Positions 35,202 through 49,953 are shown, numbered from the stretch's first letter. The stretch is DNA of 64,000 nucleotides from Apricaphanius iberus (GCA_028564705.1 JAPXFQ010002732.1:744001-808000); one strand, 5' to 3'. Notes: a model not told the origin generated them from the letters alone. Numbers and translations: made by a program.

Positions 35202-36204
35202 ATATTGAGAGTGAGGAGTTGTCGTCATGGTACAAGAGCCCCTCCGCTCGATCCTCAGTCTCCGCCATCTTGGTTTCCTTCCAGCGGCAAACTGTGTGTT
35301 TTTTAACTCGGTAGTAGAGGAGGTTCTCGCAATTCTGCACTGTGTTACAATGCCTGGAACTCACTGCTGCGCTAAAAACTGCTCTAGTACCACACATTTA
35401 ACTACCCAAGCCAGGGTGATCATCCCCCAACACAAAAACCTGGTGCCATAGAGTCTATGCCTGGTACAGTATGTGTCGTTGGGCTAAAATCAAATTACAA
35501 CTAAATACCTTAACATACGCTGCACAGCTTTATGCTGGAAACGTTTGTGTACACTGAACATCTCGTCACAATCTAGTGTTTACGAAGCAGTCGCATTGAA
35601 TTAGTTTGTCATTTTGGTCAAGAAGTGTCTGCTAAATGCAATGTAATTACGACACACTAAAACGCATGGTAAGAAAACGTGCCTTTGCCAGTACCACGCT
35701 GTTTTCACCACCTGGAAACTTGCAGATGGCCAAGTCCTGCACCCAGCCACAGCAGAAAGCCTCGTAGCTTTCCAAAGATTTGTGGCTTTTAAAGTCTTGC
35801 ATCGTGTAATAACTCACACCAAAAACAAGGTGATTTACTATATCTATATATGTGCACGGAAGCAAATGGTTCAGGTCTCTGTGCCATTCCGCTGCAGAGA
35901 GCTCGTAAGGGTCTGTATGTTTGATGTCTGAAAGCTTCTCCAAACGCCGCTGTTTTTCTGTAGGTATAAGCTTGTCCATTTTCTTTTGCCTTGACTTCCC
36001 CCATTGCTCTACTGTCTTACTTTCCGTTTAATAGCAGACCTGTCCCGCTGAAATAATAAACGCGCAAAAATTAAAGAATGTTAGTCGCGTCAATACTGTT
36101 AAGTTCTGAAGGCGTTGCCCTGGCAACCGATAGCGTCTCCTTACATTATGGCCGACGACCTCGGACCCTGCCCAAATAGGCACGTGACTCCTCACTCTCA
36201 ATAT
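35202..36204. mobile_element. TIR element carrying THAP-like and other coding remnants
   Basis: An 18-bp inverted repeat, atattgagagtgaggagt, is exact at 35202-35219 and 36187-36204. Between them on the plus strand at 35351 is MPGTHCCAKNCSSTTH, matching the start of a THAP-type zinc finger (CxxxxC). On the minus strand at 35647-35979 is a 110-codon ORF containing DPYELSAAEWHRD and KSLESYEAFCCGWVQD. From memory, these resemble the conserved region of transposon-derived fish proteins with THAP and YqaJ-type domains. The two remnants are in opposite directions, so this is either a two-gene transposon or a deletion/inversion product. A target duplication was not found. Confidence 0.5.
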
Positions 36205-38091
36205 CAGCTCATGGGATTTCTACCTGAAGTCTTTCACAGCGTTTAAAGTTCAGCTCTCCACTGCCAAAGGATATGCGAGTCCTTTATCAACCAATTGATT
36301 CTGTACTGCAACATTTGTAAAACGTCTACCTCTCTCCACGATGAAGGATGTGTAACTGTGTGGCCTGAGACATGACACGATGTGTTGGAAGCGCCATGCA
36401 TGGATAGGCTACCTGATTTGTTTCTCCCTAGTTTTTTTTGTTTTGTTTTTTTCATTCAAATTGAAATTGTATAAAAAGAACCAAATAGTTTCAATGCGAT
36501 GAAATTATAGAGTGAATCATATGAGTTAATGTGTAACCATTTGCGGTCAGATGTTAACCTTTGTTTTCATTTTGTGGTTGAGAACATTTAGATGAAAATG
36601 TTTCTGATCGGATACAGGTAAAAATAAAAAGTTAAAAGCCAAATGTGAGCAACAAGCAGCAACAAGTTTGGCAAATAGATCCTTAAGATTGGGCGAGGAA
36701 CTCTTTAATCAATTCAATAAACCTCGTCTCAAAATAAAGCCACAGTGTTGGGTTCTGTTTCATTTCTTCTCCACTCCCGTTTGGAGTACAAGGTCGATTT
36801 AAACAATCAGGGTTAACTTTATCGTAGACATGCACGATTAGGTCCGCATTCACTTGAAAAAAAACAACAACTTAAAAGCAGAATTGGCTCAGCTCCCAAG
36901 GTGTTAGGCCTTGACTGGGCTACACAAACTCTTAAAAAACTACAATTTGCTAAATTATTTTTCAAATAATTTGCAAATTTTCAGTCACCTGTTTGCATGT
37001 TCTGACTATGGGCTGAGGGTGCCGCTGCTGTGTAAGCGCTGTGAGAAAACATGGCTGTACAAGGGGCTAAATGTCAACACTGAAGTTGGGGTGCCAATTT
37101 AAGACGTCTAAAGGGCTTTTGCACTCTTTCTTAATCATTAATCTGACCTTCATCTAATCATTTCTAGATCACAATAATTAAAGAAAACTTGCTGTTCAGT
37201 GAAATCATCCAAACTCAGCAGGGATTCTTTAAAACAAGATTTATTAAGCTGTCAGTCTGTTTGTACATACAATAAGGGATTTTTTTTATTCAAACCTGGA
37301 TAGAACTCTTCAATATTAAAATATTTTTTCTCAAAAGCATCCATCTATTCGTCTATTTTATAATTGCTCGCCATGCTTTTAGATTTGACCTTGTTTAAAG
37401 ATGTGGAATCACAAAGAGAAGATTTTTTTAAACATCTCTATAACATTAATTCTCACAAAGTTTTTGGTTTAACCCTTGCTTTACTTTCTTTCATCTTTCC
37501 CCGCCATCGGAAATTTAAAAAATAACAACACCTACAGCCCCACCTCCCCATCCCCACGAAAAAATGCTTTATAAAAGCCATTCATAAAATCACATTATAC
37601 CGATGTTTTATGGAGGACCATCCCCACGAAAAAAATTACAATAACTAAATAAACGTGTAAATAACTGGGTAGATACAATTGAATATAAATACATCTTTAA
37701 AAATTATGTAATTTCACATTTATTTATTCATTAATTATTTCTTTATGGTCAATTTTGGCATGGGGTAGTCCTCCATTGTGTTTTGGGGGGGGGGGGGGGG
37801 GAAGCTCTCATAAAATCGATTATTTAACTGGTTGTAATTAAAACACTTAAAAGTCCAATTTATGAAATCTAAATGTCTAAACCCTAGCAATGTGAATGTT
37901 TCTTTAGATTAAAACACCACCAGCAACAGTTGTTTCCATTTGACCTTTTTAATGAGAACATTCTAAACCCAAGCTGATCCATAGCTTTGTTTTGACACGT
38001 CAGGGCAGCTGTTGTATAAAGGTAAGGAACTCTCCATCAAGATGAATCACTGAAACCTTGTCCACTTTTGGCTTTCAAACACTGTGTCACA
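36205..38091. other. AT-rich intergenic stretch downstream of bmp7
   Basis: No gene was recognised. Features are a 17-G run at 37785-37801 and several AT-rich blocks. The stretch lies 3' of bmp7 (minus strand) and may include its distal 3' UTR, but I could not choose a polyadenylation site. Confidence 0.4.
37785..37801 (+). repeat. 17-base poly-G run
   Basis: An uninterrupted run of 17 G flanked by TTTT and AAG. Such a run is rare and unstable. Confidence 0.9.
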
Positions 38092-38800
38092 TACACTGCC
38101 GGTCCAAAAAACATGTCACCACCAGGACTTAAACTTGAAAATAAGAGTCTCCCATTGGGTAATTGCTGTACAGATTGTGTCAGCAGAAGTTATTTACCCT
38201 AAATGGTGTGTCGACTAGCTTCCTATAAAGAAGACACATCCTGTCGTCATCGAAAAAACATGTCTGTCTGTTTCAGGGGTGCAAATTATTGGCACTCATC
38301 AGTCAAAAGCAACATTGGAACAAATACATAAATTTGAGTCAAGAATTGTCCAATGCATAATTCATATTCGGAAGAATTATAAAGGGGACCATCGTCTTTA
38401 CGAAATTATTAGAGCTGCAAAAAATGACCATGAAAACATATTACATAATGTTTTTTTCTTTAATCAAATTTAAAAAAACTAAAAACTTTATGTTCAGTTG
38501 CAACATTAAAAGCATTTCCACTCACACAGTGGGGAAGGGAACTCATGGGATTTAAGCTAAACAGCTGTGTCCCCCTTTAAAAAAAAAAACCCCACCAGTC
38601 ATGCCAGAATTCATTGGGTTCAAGTTGTGCAAGAGAAGGAGCATGAGGTCTGACCTTAACCCAGCGGAGAATCTCAAGGACGTGCAGAGCAGTCATCTTT
38701 ACAAGATTGTTGTGAAAAAATTTATGTAATTCTGGACATAAATACCTGTTACATTGCAGAAGTTTGTAGGTTCCAGCCAATCCGACATGACGTTTCTTTT
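38092..38800 (+). mobile_element. Degenerate Tc1-like transposon, second subfamily
   Basis: The left end tacactgccggtccaaaaaa is the terminus of a fish Tc1-like subfamily. The body includes QIIGTHQSKATLEQIHKF-like coding (38279-38473) and a distal segment with ctgaccttaacccagcggag and ggacgtgcagagcag, equivalent to the SPDLNPxENLWDVLE block. Frames are broken and the right terminus is not clear. Confidence 0.5.
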
Positions 38801-39210
38801 TGGATGGGCGGAGTGAATCTAAAGATGAAAGCTATGCTTCCACCAGCTTTCTTACACCTGACCCGATAAACCCAGATTCATTCAGACGTTCCCAAAGCTT
38901 TTAAAACAAAATCTCATCATCCATTTCAAAGCCTCGGCTGCAAATACAGCAGCTGCTGCTGAAGATGCAATCTCTACAAACAATGAACACTTCCTCTAAG
39001 TCTGGTTTATGCCTATAAAGTCTTCAAAAGTATTTGAAGTGTTCTCCTTTCTGACCTAGTCTGCAGCAGTGGCTTCCAACCACATGCACTGTGGCACAAG
39101 CGTTTGTAGAAAAAAAGACTCCATGTACTCTTGTGGCCAGTTATCTCTCCTTCTGCCTTTTGGCATCCCCTCAGATTTGCAGAAATCGGGCAAAAAAGTT
39201 GACAAAATGG

Positions 39211-42200
39211 TTAGTGACACCCACAGGCTCTGACCACCATGTTGCGGTACTTCTTAAGGATGACGTTGGAGCTGTCGTCAAAGTACAGCACTGAGATGCC
39301 GTGGAGCTGCGTGGGAGCGCAGCAAGGCTGGGGGACTGTCGTCGGGTTGATGAAGTGCACCTGCGGTTAGAGGAAGCACAAGTTGATCTGCAGAGCGTGT
39401 GGAGGATGTTGTGAAAGTGCCTGAGATCTGGGACCGTTTGGGACTTACCAGAGTCTGCACGATAGCGTGATTGGTGGCATTCATGTCAGAGTTGAGAGGG
39501 AAAGCACACTCCCCGTCGCAGTAATATGCAGCATAGCCCTCCGGTGCAATTATCCAATCCTGATCAGAGGAAAACAGCAATGACTTAACTGAAACTGTCG
39601 CAAAGCTGGGAGTTAAAGGACATTTTCTGCTTTGTACCTGCCATCCTAAATCTCTGAAACTGACATACAGCTCACGCTTCTTACATCCCTCTTTTGACAG
39701 TCCAAGAGCATCTAAAACGTACATAACCAAGGTTTAAACACAAGAAACACAAGTGAGATTTTCATTCAAAGTTGATAATATTAAACGCTTCAGCTACCAG
39801 TTCCAGCCTCTGCTGCCTTCAGCGCATCTTGGACAGCCTTCTGTTGTTTGGAGCGGTTGGAATGTCGTCCTTTCTGGCCGTGGGCGGAGCGAGTGCTGCG
39901 GAATCGCACCTCGTCGACTTTAAAAAATAGCACAAGAAAAGGCTGCTTGTCTTTAGGCCCACTCCCTGTCAGCAGCCCAGCTCTACGGGGGTTCCTCTTC
40001 TGGCCTTTGCAGGTGAAAGAACAGTTTAAAAAGAAATATGTGAGCTCCAACAAAACAGGGGATTATTCCTCTACAGTAAATATGACCACACAACGCCAAA
40101 AACACACACACACAAAAAACACATTCACATTCTCCTATAAGGCACAGCTCTTAATTGTTTTAATTTCACTGATTCCCTTATCCTTTCTACCCTCTTGTCT
40201 GCCAGAAATATGGCCCCCAAGGTGATTCAAGATTACTTTGGACGTATTTATTCTATGGTATCTATGGAAAGTATTTTATAAAAGTAGAAAGGATTTTAAA
40301 GCAAGTATGAACCATCATCCACCACCGTGCTTGGCCATTGTGCTGATATGCTCTATTTGGTTTTATTTGTCTCCGTGCTTTGGACAATTCAATCTCAATT
40401 CAGTTTATTTATATAGCATCAATTCACAACAGATGTCATCTCAAGGCACTTTACAGGAAAAGTAATTTCAATACAAATATGCAAAAAAAATCCAAGCAGT
40501 TAAAATGTTTTCTATTTAAGGAATCTCAGCAGATTGCGTCAAGTCATTGATATGAGGTTGTCATTGTCCTGAACTATTGTAGTTCATTCAGATCCAAGTT
40601 TGACTTAAGTGATGCTGCCGTAGGCCAATTAGTTTTAAGAAAGAAGAGGATTTTTCCTGACAACCCTTCGAGGAGAGCAGTAACCATTATTGTCTTTATA
40701 AACTTTAACATTTTAGATGCTGTTGAGCTGTGTGGAGATTGATATGTATCTCTTGGATCTTTGTCATTTGAGCCTTGCAGGTTCTAACCTTAAGATGGAC
40801 TTGCTCGGATGTCAACAAGTAACTTTTAAACGTTTTTCCATTCTGAATGGTTTTTCTCTGTATATTTTAGTCATGTACTGTAGAATAAAATTTTAGAACC
40901 GAAACAATGCGTACAAGGATTGTAGGTCACATTGATGAGGTGGGGTTCTCTGGGAAGGTTCTCAAATGTTCAGTTTGGATCAACAGAATGTTTTTTTTCT
41001 CTGTTTATTATTGGTGGATCATCTCAATTAACGCGGACACACATTCTGATGCTGATGTAAGTGTATTGAGATTTTCGCATTGTACTGTTAGTTATGGTTA
41101 TGCTACTAAGAGACACATTGAGCCAAAAACAAAAATCTGGGAAAAATATTTAGAAATTAATGAGTTAACTTTTATTTTTGATTGCTTTTTAGTTCTGGCT
41201 GCAGCCATCTTGCTTTAAAGCCTTTTTTGATGTTTATGATCATATCTTTTAGTTCCCCCAGCCTGCCTATGGCCCCTAAAGGGTTAAAAGTACTGATTAG
41301 TCTTTCCTGTGTTCCGGGGTATGTCTGCCTACATAGTGAAATTAGCACTCAGAAACAGGCTGTTTGGCAGTTCGGCATATGATGACACGTTTTGGCATAT
41401 TATGTGTTGAGTTCCATCCAATTACCCACTTCCCCGAACTACACCCTCTAAGTCCCTCCCTCCGCGGCGTGGAGAGCTACAGTAACAGGCAAACAACAAA
41501 TCTTTTTGTCCTCCCCACTTCTGAGCCACTGAAAAGCTTGTGGACAGATTTTATGTATGCAGGGAATGTGCCTGACCTACTGCCGAAGCGTGTGGTAGTT
41601 TGTGGCAAACATTTCTAGGACGACTGTTTTTCCAACTTGGGACAATACAGCAGGCGATTCACAGATTGTCTTAAACTTCTACCAGGATTAATAGCAACTC
41701 TCCGTGAACCAGCAAATATCCCTGTACAAGTGAGCATATTTCCTCAATAATGTCCTTCAGCTGTTAGTAGACATTGTGGCCTTGTTTGAGTTTTTTGCTT
41801 TTCAATTAGCTTCACAGCTAATACGCTAGTTTTTTTTATGTAGCATTGTTGCTAGTATGCTTTTATGTGGGGGGAAAAAAGATTATATATTAAAGTTAAA
41901 GATTCGAAATATCGTTAGAGACTCGTTGACCAGAGAAGCGCATAGCCTAGGCCCCGCCCTCCGAAACTCGGTCGTTGTGTGCTAATGCTCACAGAAGGGC
42001 CATCTCTTCACACCTGCAATTCTACAACAAGGCTGAATTACGGCAACCGATCCTTTGATATAGTATTAAGGCACTTAGGCCACATCCACACTAAGCTGGA
42101 TAATGCCTTAAACGTATAATTATTTAGTCTACACCCCCCTATCGTCCACACTAACCCGGCGTCGTTTAAGGTCTGTGGCCGGATAACTATTAGCCGGGTA

Positions 42201-45200
42201 AGAGAGCCGTTTAAATCTTAATTCAACGGCTAAACGAGCTAGTGTGGACAGCTTCCCCGGATAATGAAAGGAAGTGGCGTCAATGAATGCTGCGTCAATA
42301 ACAATACGACACTACAGACAAAGGGTGCTTTCACATGGTACGGGAGTCCGTACTCGGGTACGGTATTTGGTCAAAATCCACTTATTTCGTACCATGTGAA
42401 CACAGACTGTACCGTGCCAGAATACGGCCAGAGAGACCTGCCTTGGAGGTAGTATCCGAGTCCAGGTACGAGCGGCCACGTATCATGTGAACACAACCCG
42501 TACTCTGGCCGTACTCAAGACAATAGACGCGCTCCATGCGGAAATGACGACACCGCCGGCCGAAATTACAGAATCACCTCGCGACCATACAAATACCAAA
42601 ACAACGCGATTCAAGCATCCCACAGCAACACAGCAGGTTACAAAACGGCGGGTTTACTACAACACTCACCCTGTAGATGGCTTCAGGTAGCAGCTGACCA
42701 GTAGACCAGTTTGTTTACATTCTAGGCTGTCGCTCGTTTTATGACGTCGGTACTTCTCACTCCCTTGTTTGTTGGAGAACTAAGACTTATTTGTATACCG
42801 CCACCTGCTGTTTATTTGTAGTAAAAGACTGAATCCCAATACGGGCAGAGATCCGTGACATGTGAACAGAAAAAATTAGCATTTTCTCTGGCCGTTTTCT
42901 GGTACGGCCACACATGTGAAAACGGCCAAAGACAACAGCGAAGAGTAATAAATCGATCTCGTCGTCTGTCCACATCAAAAACTCTCTCTTCTTCTGAGCA
43001 GCTATTGTTCTCTTCGGTTAGCGGGACAAGCAGATATGTACTGTGCTGTAGAGCTTCTTGTATATATTATTTAGGCGCTGGTGTCACGTAGATTATACGC
43101 GTGTTTCGTGCGTCTTTTCGCGCATGCCCAGTATTTGCACAGGTCGGCATGGGATTGCGCAATCATGGGACCTTAAACGGGGTGTAAATGCTCGTCTTGA
43201 GTGGATAACATTAGCCATCTAACTCCCCGTATAACCTTATCGGCTTAGTGTGGACGTGGCCTTAGAGTGTGGCTAAGAAGGGCCCAAACGTTGCGGGGAA
43301 TTTCATGCCAGTTCTACTTTGAATACAGACTTTGCAATATCAGTGAAGGATTATAGTTGGTACTGACCATGGTTGTCCTCAAGAACCAGATGAAGTCCAA
43401 GGTTCTGTTCAGGGTTGAGCTGCCAGAGGGTACTTGTAGCTGTCAGATCAAACACAAGCCATCCCTCATCTGAAGCCCAAACAAGTCGTTGATCCAACAG
43501 CAACAGCTCCACTACACTGGAGAAACCAAAGCATAATGTGACATTCAGTCAATAACATTGGTTTATCTGCATGCAGAAACATTTCCACACATGGGTAAAC
43601 CTATTGAAAAACATCTGGATGAAATGTCTACCATGATTGTTTGCAGTGGTGTGGTTTAAAGTAGGGGTTGGCAATATGACAATTTAAGACTGGTTCAAGA
43701 TCCACACATTTGACGATCTGTCATTTTTGAGAGGTCGTTTTATCACAATTCCCATTTCTACTGCTGTATTTCTGCCTCTGTATGCCTCCGCTCTGCCTCC
43801 CTCTCGCCGTTGGTCATCATTTAAAAGAAATTGTGATAAAATTGTAAAATATTGATATTCTATTTTTGCCATATCGCCCAGCACTGTTTGAAAGCTGATT
43901 GATTCTTTTTTTGTTTAAAGAAAAATGCCCTCCTGAAAAGTCTAAACATTAAGGAAGAAGAATGTTTTTTAGAGCAATGGGAACATTTTTCAGGTTGAGA
44001 CATATTTAAATTATTTTAGCGTGAAATTTTTACTGAGAAATTAAAACTTTCTTAAAAATTAGAAATATCAAATGAAGCAGAACCTCAGAAGTAATAGGAC
44101 CCCAAACTTCCAGGAGTTTTAAAAAACTAACCTCTATAATACAAGAAGAGTTTTTTAAAAAGGGATGACCCATATGCAATTTCTCTTGCTGAGAATAACG
44201 AAAACTATTTTCTTCTAGCCCAAAATAATATAATTATTTAAAACCTTTCTTTGTTTTGGCAAACACTCAAGAACATCTTTAAATTATATCTCTTTCTTTA
44301 TTAAATATATTTGTTCTTTAAATTTGATAAATATGGTGTTTAGTTTATAATAAGGAAGCAAAATATGAAAGACAAAAAATATATATGTAAAAATAGTTCT
44401 TACTATGATTTTCAGTGAAAAGAAAAAGATTCTGACTCTCATGCATTTCCAAATATCTGTATTGCATCACTACAAATTGTAAAAGAAAAAATGGTTCAGG
44501 ACTGAAAAAACGTTCAAACTGTCATTTTTTATGAAGACAATGAGGAACAGCGATTTTCGCTTCAATTTTTAAGCATTGTAAACATGCTTCATACCCTCTC
44601 TCTTTTCATTGTATTTCTGTTGCAGCATTATAGAGTGACCCAGACACGGTTACTATATAGTTTTTGATCAATTTCTGAGTTTTTCTTTGTTTAAGGGAAC
44701 TTTTTAGATTTGAATTAAAGCTTGATCATTCTCAAAAAAACAGTTTTCGTGTAAACAAGGATTCAGCTCTCAGACCTTCTGTCTTTGCAGCTAATTTTAA
44801 AAACAATTAAACTGTTTACAGATGTCCAGGTGATTTGTCCCGCTGCCTTCTGGTCTGCTTGGGGTTGTCTGTGCATGACAATGGTGCTATTTGACCACCA
44901 TCGTCAGACTTTAGTGAGCCAAATCAAACACCTAAGAACAGACCTACTGGCACCACAATGACCCCCTTTTTTAATGGAAATTAAGAGTTTACTCTTATTC
45001 ATGACAGCACATTGACAGCAGGGATCATTAAACAAGTTCAAAACATGTACACTCTATGTAGATGATGTTTTTCTGCAGTGTAGTCATGTCCACCACCCCT
45101 GAGTCAATCCTTTATAGAAGAAGCTTGTGCAACAATTGCAGCTGAGATGTGATATCTGCAGCACCTCCAGAGTTGCAATCTTGTGTGGTTTAATGATAAA

Positions 45201-48200
45201 TGCCGGTTTAAGTAGAGGGTCATGTCTTGGAAGGTTTCTGCTTGTGCGAAACATTTCCACAGTCAGATGATTGATCTAAACAATGCTACGCTAAATTTTT
45301 CAGGAGTTGTGATTTTATTTCATAACCTAACCCTGCGTTAAACTTCTCCACAACTTAATCCCTGACTTGTCTGCTGTGTTCCTTAATCTCGACAATGCTG
45401 TTTGTTCTCTAATCTTCTATAACAAACCTTTGAGCTTTTCACAGAGGATTCTGTTTACTAATGGGGTGACGTTTCAGGGTAGTTGGTGGCACTGGATTTT
45501 TTTAGGGAGTTCAGGGGAAAGGATTCATTAACAAAAGTGCATGCCACACACTTAATAGTAGGGATGCACGGACACCAATACTGGCATTGGGTATTAGGCC
45601 GAGATTATTCTAATGTACTTGTATCCGTATCTGTAAACGGATACCATGAACTGATACTTAAAATTAGCAAATTTCCCACCAAAAAAATCATTTTCACTTG
45701 AAATATTAGTTTTGTGGTCAATTTTAATATTTTTTTCATTAACTAATTCATCATTATTTGTTGTAACAAGCAGAGAAGAAAATAAAACCTGTCTTCCCAT
45801 TCACTGAAGTTTTTTGTGTAGTAGCGATATCGACTTTGGTACTCGTTATCGGCAAGTACTCAGATTGGTATCGTATCAGTTTGAAAAAAGTGGTATCGTT
45901 GCATCCCTAGAAATAATTAATAATCCCCCCTTCCGCCTTACAGTTATGTACCATACTACTTTGTGAGGAGTCATCACATTCCAGAGAAATATGAGTTGGT
46001 TAGTGGATTGCGTGCTAAAACAGCAAACTGCTTAAGTATTCTGGATTCCCCACTGTGTTGAACTTCAGAAACATTTTGAATAGAAAAATTTGAGAAACCA
46101 TTTCAAAATAATTTTACAAGACAACTGCTGGTTGTTTTGTTTCAGCATGAAAGAAATGTTTGCTCCATTATCAAATGATAACTTTTTAAAGACTCACTGT
46201 TTAATCTGCAGATTAGTTGGGGAAAATAAAGCAAGAGCTTGACACCCCTTCCATCTCTACTTTAGAGCAAAGGGTGAGTGAGTTTTAAGTGACTGAGGTT
46301 TGATTAGTCAGAAAAGTTGCAACACGAGTGGCTACTGTCAAGCTTTAAATGAGCATAGTGTTTTGAATACCGAAAATGGTGAAAAAGTAAAACAGAAGCT
46401 GGCAAAATAAGAAACAGAGACAGCAAGACAGGTAGAAAAATAGCACCAAAAAAAATAAAGGAATAACTACATGTGTGAAATAGTGACGTCGGAGGGGTTC
46501 CGTATTATTTGTGATGTGAGCTGTGAGATGAAATTGCAGGTCTCCAGAGGACAGTCCTGTTTGGATTCTGTGAGAGCAGAAGTGCTGCGGAGAAAATCTC
46601 AGTGTTTCTGCAATTAGCACTAATGTCTGTGTAAATATGTCGAGTCTGACACTCATGCAAGCTGAAATGTTGTGTGGGCCAGAGTGCTTATCTGGACCAC
46701 AAGAGGAAAATCAGAGAAACCAATCCGTCATTTGCAGCACTTGGAAGATCGTCTGGAAAAATATTTCCAATCTTTTCCCCAAGTGTGAGTGAAATAAGGG
46801 GTTTCTGAGCTTTCTACGTCATCACAATTAAAGTAATGAATAAGAATTATTCAACTGTTCCACCCTGCAGTGTTTTAGCCCATTCAGTGTGGTAGGAATT
46901 AAATATAACTTCATGTTAGCTTCTGTTTTTATTGCAATAAACAAATGTGAAGCTAATTTGACCCATGATGGTGCGAAATATCAAATAAGGAACTGAATAC
47001 ATTCCACTCTGTTTGACTCAAAATGTGCAGCACATGTTAATATGCCTAACACTTCTATGGGTATGACTACTGGGGTCTGGGGAAATGTACTGGACAGGAC
47101 AGAAAAATGTCATAGTAGAACATGTTTACCTGTCTGGAGGCTCCTGAAGGACTTGGTAGACACTGACTTTGAAGGTTTCATTCCCATCACTCTCTCTGCT
47201 GAACTCCTTGTAAACCTTAAATTCTGCTGCCGTGATGGCCTCTCCCTCTGGAATACGGGAAATGTCAAACCGAAATGCCTGCGTGTGCGACTGGAATGGA
47301 AGGTCCTGATCCCAGTCAACTATCAGATAGAGAGAGACAGCCATCAACACGTCATATAAGCCATCAAAACCATGATGCTTTGCTTACATCCATGCCTTTA
47401 TCTTTGGTCAACTCGATTCTGCAACATCGTCCTAACAGGTCTGCCTAAAAAGTCAATCAGACCGCTGCAGCTGACCCAGAAAGCTGCTACTTGCCTTTTC
47501 ACTAAAACCAGGAAAGTAGAGGACATTACTCCAGTTCTAAAGTCCCTACGATGGCTCCCTGTAGCTCAGAGAATAGACTTCAAAATGCTTTTACGAGTTT
47601 ATAAATCCTTGAGTTACCGCCAGAGTTTTTTGTAGATCTACTGTCACTATACCAAACCCCCAGACCAATCAGGTCATCTAATTCCAGTCTACTGAGCATC
47701 CCAAGAATCAGGCAATGAGAAGCAGCTTTCAGTTTCTATGCACCTCAAATCTGGAATAAACTTCCATAAGACTGTAAAGCTGCTGAAACACTGAGTTCTT
47801 TTAAATCAAGGCTAAAAACCCATCTGCCTTTGAGTAATCTTTCCATGCCTCTTTATTGCTGTTGTTACCTTTTCTTCTTCTTTACTTGTCATATGTGTGT
47901 TTTATGCTTTATTGCTGTTTTTACTTTCATGCTATCATGAATAATCACAAAAACTATAACCTTCCATTCATTTTTGCATTACATTGTAAACTTTGCATGT
48001 ACTTTTGACTTAATGTTCATAAATACAGAATTTTTCTCCTAACAAATTCTTTCATTAAAACTTTTATTTAAAACAATAATTTTTTTTTTAATTATTATTC
48101 AAAAATATGATCAAAATTCCTGTAAGATGTCTATAAAATCTGCTGTTACCTTTTTTTTTTAAAGCTATGCATCTTTTGCAGCTCAACTCCAACTATGTGC

Positions 48201-49919
48201 AGATGGACAGAAGGCAAACAAAACGTTTTTGGATTGTAAAGGGTGCTGATACCAGGTCTATCCCATTAAATCCCACTGAGATGCATTGAATTGTGTGGGT
48301 ATAGTGAAATAAAATGCAGTTTAATATGGCAAACCAGTCAATGGTAAGCCGTTGTTTATTTAAGAGTTTCTCTGCTGGGTGTTCCTCCTCCCGCAAACTT
48401 GGAAGCACTTTGTCGGAAATAGGAAAAATCCTGCCTCCATGAGTGGAATGACTAATCTAAACATCATTTAAGTCAAGTCCCCCCTTAAATGCCACTATGA
48501 CGGGGAGATAAAAACACATTCATGGCTCACTTTAGCTCTCACTTTAAAATCACACACATGTGGCGACCACAAGAAAAGGCTCGTTCAGGCTCTGCCCGGA
48601 AAACCGCAGCAGCAAGTGCACTTCCACAAACGCACACATAAAGTATGGAAAGCCACACCAATTCATGTGTTCCTTCCCTGCCTGAGTCTGCTCCCACCAC
48701 ACCTCCGTAATCATTTTGTAATGCATCACCATGCAGTGATTTCCTTTTGATTGAAGAGAAGAAAGCGGAACAGCAGTAACCGGTGGCACCACAAGGTTTC
48801 CACCCATCCCAAAGCAAGCTACAAGTTTTTCCAACAGTTTTCCCAAAAACAGGGGTCAGAAAATAAAAAAGAAAAAAATCCCTGAACATATCTAATGCGA
48901 TTTTTTTTTTAAAACAGCAAAAGCAATCAGGTTTACCCTTAGAAGGAACAGTGGACATCTCTCACCCATTAAGTCTGAAGCACCAACCATCCATCTTAAA
49001 CACATCCTTCCTTCTAGCACAAACCGTGGACGTCATCCTGTGTTCCCAACGACGGTTTGTGAATGTTTCAGAAGAACATCCTGCATCTTCACATGGCCCA
49101 GATGCCAAAATCTAGGAATCCATCTTTTATGGCACAGCACAATGACTCACAGTTCTCTAAAAAAAAAAAAAACTCTTCACGACGTAAAAACACACACACA
49201 AGCCAGGAGCACCGTGAGTGTCGCATTCTAAACCCTGCTAGTCATTTGTTTGACCGCAATTAAATGCTGCAGGGGGAACGAGGGGCGATTTTATGAAAGC
49301 AATAATTGCTTGTAAGGACTTGGTCTGTTTACGTTTGGGCCCATTAGCTGCACAGATCAGACCTCAGATATGCAAACTTCCCTCTGGGAGAGGTTTCAAC
49401 ACTACAGATTGCTCCTGACACTCCAGGGCCACACAGCAACACGGCTATAATTAACCTATGGAAATTTTATAGTCAATCTATTGTTTTTTTTTTGTTTTTT
49501 TTTTTACACTCTAGAAGGTTGTGGTATACGTTTTAAAAGTCTATTTTTTAAATACGTTGTGAAACTGAGAAGATTTACATCTTCTAACATTCTTGTAAAA
49601 GTAGCATCGCATGCTGGAAACTTTGACGATGATGTTGATATTCGTATGAAGAACAACCGTTAAATACAGCACGCATAAATGGAGTCATAAATGAGAAGGT
49701 GGACGAAGTTTTATAGCGCCATAAAACTAAATCCTAAAATCACCCGGTTTACTATCTATCATCTTAGTAGGAGAAACTGATTTCTTCCTGCTTTGGTTCG
49801 AAAACAATTTATTGACTCTTTAACAGTTCATCAGGATCAGCTGCACTTTGCAGACTTCAGAGACAGCTGTAGTCAAAAGTCTTTCTAATAATTCAAGGTG
49901 TGTTTTGATCAACAGTGAT

Positions 49920-49953
<34 letters not shown>

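Noticed and set aside
48539..48958. 139-codon minus-strand ORF in bmp7 intron 1
   Set aside because: No family resemblance, and it mixes Phe-rich low complexity with unrelated sequence. It overlaps another open frame.
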